The position numbers and the translations under genes were made by a program. From Bemisia tabaci (Eukaryota > Arthropoda > Insecta > Hemiptera > Aleyrodidae), in contig NC_092793.1 of assembly GCF_918797505.1 (NCBI RefSeq), positions 64,537,660 to 64,601,659 of the forward strand: a stretch of 64,000 nt of DNA, written 5' to 3'. Every line of letters begins with the position of its first letter. The stretch's first letter is position 1. Of this stretch, positions 56,732 through 64,000 are shown piece after piece. The notes beneath the pieces were generated by a model. The model worked only from the letters and a program-made list of their open reading frames with translations, was not told where the DNA came from and searched no databases.

Positions 56732-57410
56732 GGGAACTATACCATGGTTTCCTATTGCGTAATGCGAAACTCGGATTTCCCATTTTGCCATTCGGAGCTA
56801 TAAGCAGGACAGCTAGCGCTCGGGATAGAGCGCCGGAAAGGTGAATCAACGACAAGATCAGACATTCAGACATTCAATCGTCAGCCATTTTTGTCTCGTG
56901 AATGTGATAGACTTACGAATTTTGAGTAGTGGTTTGTCCAAGTGTGCACGCAAAGAGGCAAGAACTCAAGAAGGCCAGAGAAGTGTATTCCAAAAAGGAC
57001 CTAGAAAACGACAATTTTATTGATTTAGGACAAAAGCGTGGGCAACACTAGGTTGCTTAATGAAATAATGCGGCCATGTAATTTTCTCAATGATTGGCTG
57101 AACTGGACGTTTTTATGCTAAAAGAAACTGTACGCCATTTTCAAACTTTTCAGTCGAGCATGTTCGACAAAAACCAGTGGCGATTCCTTACTAATGAACC
57201 GATTTTCGTTTACTTTGGCTTATTTGAAAGCTGAGGAGCTCTACGCGTCGCCAAAACTCCGAAAAAATGCATATAAAGCGAGGTATAGGGGATTTTGCAC
57301 GTAGGTCTCTTTGATTTATTGCACTATCCGGATACTGAATTAAATCGAGAGGAGCTTTATCCATTCGACGGATTCGGCAATGCAATGCCCGGTTACGTTC
57401 GCCGCGACCG

Positions 57411-57650
57411 GTTAATCGATCTCAGTGAATCTTGGTACCGGGGGGTATTTTTGGGCAGGGAAAGTCGATTTTCTGGTCCAATTTCGAAAATCCAAGATGG
57501 CGGATGTGGCCTATAATGCTATCTCGTCTCCTGTTCGATCGATCTCAGTGAATCCAAGTAACAGGGGATATTTTTGGGCGGAAACTCGAATTTCTGGTCC
57601 AGTTTCGAAAGTTCGAACATCCAAGATGGCGGATGTGGTCTAAATTGCTA
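57411..57650. repeat. Tandem repeat, unit about 115-125 bp, two copies
   Basis: Each copy has the order GATCGATCTCAGTGAATC(C/T), GGGG(G)(G/A)TATTTTTGGGC, TTTCTGGTCCA(A/G)TTTCGAAA, ATCCAAGATGGCGGATGTGG, TGCTATCTCG. A degenerate third partial copy follows to about 57740. The open frames here follow the repeat. Confidence 0.75.
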
Positions 57651-57770
57651 TCTCGGCTCATGTACAGTCGATTTTTGTAAAACTTTTAACTTTGTATCTG
57701 TCGGCATTTTTGAACGGGAAACTCGAATTCCTAACCGAATTTAGAAAATTTGAAAATCTTTTAAGTGACC

Positions 57771-58432
57771 CCGTACTCTCCTTATGGGAAAGTGCACCAC
57801 GATCGATTTTTAATTTTTTTAATGAATTCAATTCATCTCGAGATGCTGATCAAAAGTGATCATTGCGCCAACTTTCTACGATGCACCGTTTTCGCACAAT
57901 ACGCCCAGAATGCTTCAATTTTTCAGCGATAAAGAGTCAAGAAGAAGAAGGCATTCGAGAACACAGGTCTGATGTGAATAAAGAAATACGTAGCGAGTGT
58001 CTGTCTCCTTATCTATTCCTGCCTACTCTGGGGCTATCTCCTTCCCGCTCTCGTTCGTTTGACGTTCACTGTTTTTCTCCGACTTTCCTATTCTTATGCT
58101 CCTCATGAATCTAATTTGGATGGTCAAGCAAAAAGACGTAAAGAATCCGAGATAAGACTGCTCGGTGCTGGAGTTCCCCTGATGTCCTTGTTGACACACA
58201 GCCGACCGTTCACTCGAGTGCTAATAAGAGGAATCTTTCTGACTCTTTATCGATGAATAATTGAAGCGTTCCGGGCGTATTGTTCGAAAACGGTACATCG
58301 TAGAAAGTTGGCTTAATGGTGACTTTCGATCAGCATCTTGAGATGAATTGAACGCAATAAAAAAATAAAAAAAGTAAAGTAATATAAAAATTAAAGATCG
58401 ATTGTGGTGCACTTTCCCATAAGGAGTGTGCG
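57771..58432. mobile_element. Inverted-repeat MITE related to 16355-16850
   Basis: ACTCTCCTTATGGGAAAGTG on the left mirrors CACTTTCCCATAAGGAGTGT on the right. The arms (about 170 bases) share GATCGAT, GATGCTGATC(A/G)AAAGT, AACTTTCTACGATG, CCGTTTTCG and CAATACGCCC. The roughly 300-base centre is unrelated to the arms. Confidence 0.75.
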
Positions 58433-60110
58433 GCGTCCTTTTGACAATGAGCTTGTTCAGTAATTTTTCATTCTTGCATTTTTGAAGTATTGAGTACGCA
58501 TAGTTCACAGGAATTTTTTCCGATTATTTTGAACAATATTAACCCACAAACAACTAGTTCGAAGTTGCGTATTTTAAGCTCGCATTTTAATTACGTGTCT
58601 CTGAGGAGGTCTACATGACGCATGAGAGATCTCCCGAGTGAGGTCACACTTTTGACCACGCGTTCCCTCTAGCTTGCTTTAAATACTCCTAAATCTCTAA
58701 ATACTTTTCCGATTCCAATGAAGTCCCTGATAGTAATTTTAATGAAAATGGAGTGGTTCTGATGGGTTTGTTTGTTTACGTCCCATTATCAATGCAGAGT
58801 GACATTTGTCGTTGAACAGCCCTGATCAAACTATCCCTGCAGAATAATCGTCAAAAACGTGCCTCGAAACGATATTTTTGCAATTTTGGGGGGCACCCGG
58901 GGGGGGGGGGGCTGTGAAAAAACGGCATGCAGTCACATCGCTTCAAAATTTTACAAGGATTTAGATAATGGTGCCATATACCTAGTGATGCGAGCAACCG
59001 TTTTCGTGTTATGGGCGGAAAACCGATTTTGGGGCACTTACCCCCCCCCCCCCTCCCCAAAAATCCAAACCCGTCACGCTGTATTGATGCGGACTTTTTT
59101 AGGTGACTCAGGGGGTCATAAGAACTCACTTTGCCAAAAATCAGCCTGGTATCAATTTTTTCCCTTAACTGGCTGAATTTGACGTATAATTCCTGAACTA
59201 GATCGAATCAGCAGAAAAGGTATGAAGTAAAAAATTCATTTTTCACAAAATCAAAGGGAGCAATCCCTTAATTTTTCTTTAACAAATGTACCTTTTGGTA
59301 GGCTCCAAAGTGATGCCAATATGCATCTGCTCTTTTGTGTTTTCATTTTCCTCCCCCCTGTGGAGAGTGCTCAAGTGAAACTGTACCTAAAAGGAGATCC
59401 CTTGAAAGTAAACCATCACCTGTTACAGCATTATTCGAAATCTGAAATCGTTGTAGAGATATTCAAACTGGCTCGTTTTCCTGAAACACTGTCCGATAAA
59501 TAGCTGTTGGGGCCGATTCATGAAGAAAATATAAGTGTTAAGCTTCTCTGGCTTCGAATATGCAGACCAATCTACGCAGGTCAGTCATTCCTGTAGGCTA
59601 GTTTTGAGACCCTACAGCGCATTAGCAGCAGGAAGTTAAATGCAATTCATTTCTTATGGGACCAGTCAAAGCTACGGCACATTGGGTGCAGTTGGATGAG
59701 GGCCCGCAAGGAGAGGTGGAGGTGGATTCTGAAAAGATGCCGAGCGACTTATATGTGTGTGGATTGATCGTGACAAAAATATGGCACTGTAAATGCGCTC
59801 AGGTATTTCAGGGAAGCAAATTTGTCAATCTCGATTTCCGCATGAGCCCCAGAAAGTATAGATTTAAATGTGAAACAGTGCTCACGCGGGGATTGAGATA
59901 CGCCACGTCAGAGGGGCGACAGCTCGTGCCATAACTTGAAATGTCCACCTTATCCAATGTTGAAATTTGTCCAGGTCAGATTTAATCACGGAATTGGTGT
60001 AAGGGACAAACATACAGGCAGCAGGATTGAGATGAGATTTTGACTTAATTTGGAATAGAAAGGAAAAAGACCAAGTGTCAGGCAGCACTGCTCAATAGTT
60101 AGATCCCATA
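58433..60110. other. Unassigned intron sequence
   Basis: The 92-codon frame at 59656 and the 60-codon frame at 59321 have no supporting splice sites of correct phase and no recognisable domain. G and C homopolymer runs occur at 58900 and 59041. Confidence 0.4.
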
Positions 60111-61124
60111 CAGGGTGTCCCATAAGTCCGTACCCCCCCTCCTCGTAACTTTTGAACGGTTAGAGATAGAAAAACGAAACTTTGGGAATGTTTCTATCTC
60201 AAAGGGGACCATCTTCTAGGGAGTTCAAAATTTTTGTCCCTCCCTCAGGGGGGGGGGGGGGTGCCTCAACTTTTTTTTCAAATGGTAACCCCTATTTTGT
60301 GATACATCATTGGAAAGAACATAAAAAAACTTAGAATTTTGGCGCAAACAGCAGATCGATATCTTAATTTTTGACCGAGTTATGATAGGTCAAAGGTCAA
60401 ATTTGACCTATTTTCAAAAAATCATAACTCCGGTTCAAATTATCATAGAGAAATACATAAGACGGGAAAATTTACCACGTTGTAAGCACTTTAAAGTAAA
60501 AATCGCAGAAATTGCAAAGATTTAAATTTCTTTTTTTGTAAATCTTTGCCCAAAATTTGGGGACTTGAAAACGCAATGTTGAACTAATTTTGAATTTACC
60601 GAGATAATGTTGAGGCAAAGTAAGGGAAAATCGGCTCATTTCGCGGGAAAAACGTATGACCTTTGAACTGACGTGTTTAGGGGTCCGAAACGCCCCTAAA
60701 AATTAAATTTAAGTGATTTCTGCAATTTTTACTTAAAAGTGCTTACAATGTGGTAAATTTTTCCGTCTTGTTTTTCTCTCCATGATAATTTGAACCGGAG
60801 TTATGATTTTTTGAAAATAGGTCAAATTTGACCTTTGACCTATCATAACTCGGTCAAAAATTAAGATATCGATCTATTGTTTGCACCAAAATTCTTAGTT
60901 TTTTTATGTTCTTTCCAATGATGTATCACAAAATAGGGGTTACCATTTGAAAAAAAAGTTGAGGGCCCTCGCCCCCCCCCCCTGAGGGAGGGACAAAAAG
61001 TTTGAACTCCCTAGAAGACTAGAAGATGGTCCCCTTTGAGATAGAAACATCCCCAAAGTTTCATATTTCTATTTCTAACCGTTCAAAAGTTACGAGGAGG
61101 GGTACGGACTTGTGGGACACCCTG
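60111..61124. mobile_element. Palindromic Tc1/mariner-type MITE, copy 2
   Basis: CAGGGTGTCCCATAAGTCCG and its near mirror lie between TA dinucleotides (60109-60110, 61125-61126). The arms share with the 14505 copy the landmarks AACTTTTGAACG, GGGAATGTT(T/C)CTATCTCAAA, TGACCGAGTTATGATAGGTC and TCATAACTCCGGTTCAAATT. The left arm is shorter: it lacks about 200 bases beside the centre, so it is asymmetrical. Confidence 0.85.
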
Positions 61125-61126
61125 TA

Positions 61127-61971
61127 CAAAAGTCGTAGAGCCTCAGTACCTAAACTTGGAATGATGAGTATCTCAAAAATAGCACATAAATCCCCTCTGG
61201 TTCTTGAAGCTGTTAATAATTTGCTGAACAATTTATGGATGTAGCCGCTCATTTTACGGAGCTGTCTCATTATGAAAACCCGGAAAGAAACTCTAAGAAT
61301 GGATTTTTTTTTAGTCATTCCTGCTACTAGATCCTGACTCTGAATGAATTAAGTTCATCTGAGCATGCCAAATCATTGTTGGAGATCAACAGTGCTTAAA
61401 GTTACTTATATCTCTTCATTTTCCTTTGCTTTCATTTATTCTCATTTGCTTCTTTTTCATTGTGAAGATAACTTTTAAAATCCTAAGACATTATCCTGAT
61501 AAAAGTCTACGTAATCCATGGAATGGAGAAGGCATGTTACTCCACGCTAAAATTTGTATATTCGGTTACTTTTCTTTGCCTCAAAATCAACTCCTTACTC
61601 TGTCTCTTTTTGCAATTTTTTTGCCTACACAAGTCTCATAATCTATATGCAAAGAACTTTTATGACCTTGCAATTTTTTTTGGTGGAAATACCCTCCATA
61701 TCGTTGAAAACCATACTCTTCTGTTGCCAACGGACGTGAAAGACCGTGGTCATCCCAAAATCAAAGGCGTCAAAGTCTAATGATATTTTCTCCATTCATT
61801 ACTACAGGAAGTGTAGAAAATTCTGCAGATTCTGTGAATTCGGCCTCTTAAAATTTTAAAGATGGAAATCAGCTCATGATTGCTTGGTTCTCATTTACTG
61901 AAACGTTCTAACTTTCATTCCTTTATTCATTTAATCTTTATTTTTATCATTATCAATTTTTTTTTTTTCAG
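61127..61971. other. Unassigned intron sequence before exon 16
   Basis: AT-rich and T-rich with a long pyrimidine tract ending in the acceptor of exon 16. No exon or element recognised. Confidence 0.4.
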
Positions 61972-62008
61972 GAAAAAGAGGGGAAAAAGAAAGCGCGCAA
62001 CAAAGAAG
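61972..62008 (+). CDS. X11L: Exon 16 of the X11-like gene (basic 37-nt exon)
   Basis: A long T tract ends in CAG at 61971, and the donor is GAAG|gtaaat. It encodes EKEGKKKARNKE plus one base of the next codon (G, phase 1). The Lys/Arg cluster directly before the PTB domain is a feature I associate with X11-like proteins. If this is right, the next exon should start with two bases completing a G-initiated codon (such as Val) and begin the PTB domain. Confidence 0.75.
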
Positions 62009-62211
62009 GTAAATTTCAACCATTTCTTCGTTTTTTTTTCAATTTAATCTAATTAAAAGTTGATTTCGTTCCATCAAATTTTTGTCTTAAACATGAATAG
62101 TTTTCATTTAACTGAGCTTTTCAGATTAAATTGTATTAAATTGTATCCAATATTCACTCTGATTTTTCAAACTGCTTATCTTACTAAGCTGTAATGCCCT
62201 TAATTTTTCAG

Positions 62212-62301
62212 TGGTGAGCTCTAACATGTTGCCTCTTTTTACAACTCACCAAGCTCGGACTGTAAAGGGAAAGAGATTGTATTTAAATGGGATTATCTTT
62301 G
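62212..62301 (+). CDS. Candidate 90-nt cassette exon of the X11-like gene
   Basis: The acceptor TTAATTTTTCAG and donor TTTG|gtaaaa enclose exactly 90 bases, phase 1 in and 1 out, so inclusion or skipping keeps the frame. It would encode VSSNMLPLFTTHQARTVKGK, then RLYLNGIIF. I do not recognise the sequence. The next exon lies outside the window. It could be a real alternative segment or chance. Confidence 0.35.
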
Positions 62302-62675
62302 GTAAAAAGAAAGATGTAAGTCCTGTAATATCGCTAGGATCTTGCAAAGACTCATTCTTATTGTCTAGTAGAAAATTCTCCTACGTTCAAGTTATTTCCG
62401 TAGAAAAATGCTCTTACATATACAGGATTACCCAGATGCACTGTGCCAGGTTTTTTTTTTCGTTTATTCTAGTGAGAAGTAAGTGCTGGATCGCGGGGAA
62501 TCCGAATTTCATAGTCCCCCGGTTTCCCTTGAGAGGTAAAAAAGGGGGAAACAAAATTTGGGGTTCACATCAAAATTTTGAAATTATTTTATCAGTCATA
62601 AAGTGTAGAAAATTGTATCCTAAATTGACTCCAAGAAGTCCAAAATCGGTCCGTCCGATACCATAATACTAACCT

Positions 62676-63051
62676 CCTAAAGGTGGGAACACAGCCCCCG
62701 GTTAAGAAAGGAAATTTGCGAAAGTTACAAAGAGGCTTGGAAAAAAGATGTGGACTCAACATGCGCAATTGATCCTAAGGAATCCTAATTAAGGGTCCGG
62801 TTGTCCCCAGAGCTCTTTCTGATGGGGTACAGGGGACCCTGAACTCATAAATTGAATCAGTGTGGGGTCCCCCCTGTACCCCATCAGAACCAGTCCCCCC
62901 TGTACCCCATCAGAACCTCTTGGTCAACGAGACCCTCGAATTCGGATGCGTTAGGGTCGACTACCCATGAAAACATATTTTCTCCGAACCTCTATATCAG
63001 TCCAGCGAACTCGCATTTTTTGAAAGGAGGCTGTGTCCCACCCTTTCAGGG
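62676..63051. mobile_element. 376-bp TIR element with an inner palindrome
   Basis: CCTAAAGGTGGGAACACAGCC on the left mirrors GGCTGTGTCCCACCCTTTCAGG on the right. Inside, GATGGGGTACAGGGGACCC is mirrored by GGGTCCCCCCTGTACCCCATC, and CCCCCTGTACCCCATCAGAA occurs twice in tandem. No coding frame. Confidence 0.7.
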
Positions 63052-63808
63052 TCAGTACACTAACGGTTGAACCAGTTTTTGTTAATGTAGCTTGACGTTT
63101 TTTGATTAGCAAGTATGTAGTAGTAATTAGACGTATCAATTTCTTGGATGCCTCATTTAGTCAGTGTCCTTTATTGTTAGGTGCATTTGCATACCATGTG
63201 AAATGTTATCTCACAGTAACGTTTTAAAATAATAAGACTAAATCGTTTTGTTTCAAAATCAAAATGATCATAATCGTTGCTTCGCTTCTCATATATGTAA
63301 TAATTGTTTGATAGTATGAGCATTTTGATGATGGCTCACAGTCTAATACTTGTATCATTATCGCTCATTATTTAGCATATGACCCTTCAGTATTTCTGTT
63401 TGTGCTTATTATTCTCTCAAATTATTTGATCAATTTTTATAGGTTCTGTCTGCCATCTGTGCATTTTTCCCCTTTTCTTGATTTCACACTTGTCCGGCTC
63501 AGTTTAATTTTTTGCTTTTACATTTGTATCTTGTATTTTCCATCCAGTAAGCTTAAAGTTCTTTCTTGAGCTAATTCACAACTTTGTTTATCTTCTCTTT
63601 TATTTCACCAACTTACTTTTATGGCATTGGACTCACCACTGCTTTCATCCATTTAAATTATGGTAAGTCAATGTTGTATTTTGGGTTTTATTTCCCCTAA
63701 TGATCTCTAAATCAATGTTTTAGCAAGTTTTCTGTCAACATTCTTTTTCTCAAGTGTCCTCATCAGGTCAAGTAATTAGGTACCCAAAAAATCGACTAAG
63801 AGTAACAG
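63052..63808. other. AT-rich sequence without recognisable features
   Basis: T-rich intronic-type DNA. A donor-like GGTAAGT at 63662 has no plausible coding exon in front of it. Confidence 0.4.
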
Positions 63809-64000
63809 TAGGGTGCGGCTTATTTGTATGCTAAAAAAAAAGTTGGAAAAGTTCAGCTCCCCGGTTTCCAATAGGTGCCAATACATAAAAAAAAAAATTC
63901 CTGTAAAGTTTCAGACCGATCGGATCATTTTTAGAACCTCCGCCGGGGACGTTTTTACCAAAAAATCGATTTTTTTACTTTTGCCTCTAAATAGCTCACC
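63809..64000. mobile_element. Left terminus of a TAGGGTGCGGCTTATT family element, cut by the window edge
   Basis: TAGGGTGCGGCTTATTTGTA opens here, identical in its first 16 bases to the terminus at 7803. The body (AAGTTGGAAAAGTTC, CCGATCGG, CCGCCGGGGACG) differs from the 7803 element, so it is another member of a family sharing termini. The other end should lie to the right of the window. Confidence 0.65.

Larger units (their letters stand above)
4985..64000 (+). other. X11L: Large multi-exon host gene, candidate X11/Mint/LIN-10 (APBA) adaptor, 5' part
   Basis: Thirteen exons with standard AG/GT borders join without a frame conflict from 4985 to 45000; further candidates reach 62301. The spliced product begins MTSLTLQLDNEQ and continues for about 850 residues rich in Ser, Pro, Asn, Asp and Glu. 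X11/Mint proteins have a long, poorly conserved, disordered N-terminus, then one PTB and two PDZ domains, and act in neurons in amyloid-precursor binding and synaptic vesicle and receptor trafficking. The identification rests on short motifs that I recall from insect homologues: RPGFPQRV, EFSETRKVLEEFF, VVEDGLSSGHASD, IKDIRLTLQRT, PVWIPR, DLETDRLLGQQRTDDQGF and GKKKARNKE. The PTB and PDZ exons are not in the window. If the name is wrong, the splice structure still supports a real disordered scaffold-type gene. Introns range from 265 bases to about 9 kb and hold nearly all the mobile elements listed here. Confidence 0.6.

Noticed and set aside
59656..59934. 92-codon frame MGPVKATAHWVQLDEG...
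   Set aside because: No splice sites of proper phase, no domain recognised, and overlapping frame on the other strand.
1..64000. tRNA or rRNA genes
   Set aside because: I looked for cloverleaf arms and B-box (GGTTCGANTCC) signals and saw no convincing case; a dedicated scan would be decisive.

Overview
This is eukaryotic, AT-rich, intron- and transposon-dense DNA. There are no bacterial operons, and I recognised no tRNA, rRNA or CRISPR locus. The gene content and the repeat load (PIF/Harbinger, hAT, pogo/Tigger, mariner and Mutator-like DNA elements, one non-LTR retrotransposon, many palindromic MITEs) point to an arthropod, most likely an insect. A hemipteran is my guess, but nothing in the sequence proves the order.

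One host gene on the + strand runs through nearly the whole window, from about 4985 past 62008. I built it from short open stretches bounded by AG acceptors and GT donors whose codon phases join: 4985-5186, 5528-5719, 6439-6728, 15972-16132, 17563-17847, 21399-21599, 23658-23807, 26860-27037, 28509-28636, 34724-34955, 38950-39193, 43390-43433 and 44909-45000. Weaker pieces lie at 47768, 53921, 54066-54186, 61972-62008 and 62212-62301. The joined product is an acidic, Ser/Pro/Asn-rich, largely disordered N-terminal region of about 850 residues. Short motifs (GQQRTDDQGF, IKDIRLTLQRT, PVWIPR, VVEDGLSSGHASD, GKKKARNKE) resemble, from memory, the region before the PTB domain of insect X11/Mint/LIN-10 (APBA) adaptors. 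On that reading the PTB and two PDZ domains lie beyond the right edge. The name is an inference.

The rest is upstream flank (1 to about 4980) and introns packed with mobile elements. 1.6-2.3 kb: deleted PIF/Harbinger element with remnants of both its genes. 3.7-4.6 kb: deleted Tigger element. 7.0-8.8 kb: minus-strand non-LTR retrotransposon split by a palindromic element with a perfect 9-bp target duplication. 9.35-11.1 kb: inverted-repeat element with a 6-bp duplication and a nested hAT MITE. 11.15-13.26 kb: hAT element with a BED-finger fragment. 32.7-34.7 kb: second copy of that hAT, filled by a 1.65-kb palindrome. 40.7-42.2 kb: second Tigger relative. 46.3-47.2 kb: element carrying a 23-bp minisatellite. 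49.5-50.4 kb: mariner fold-back. 55.5-56.7 kb: a MITE interrupted by another with a perfect 8-bp duplication.

The most unusual property is the number of long, near-perfect palindromes: about a dozen, 0.4 to 1.65 kb long. Most lie in introns of the one gene, so its pre-mRNA should carry long double-stranded hairpins. All coordinates, splice joins and similarities were worked out by eye.
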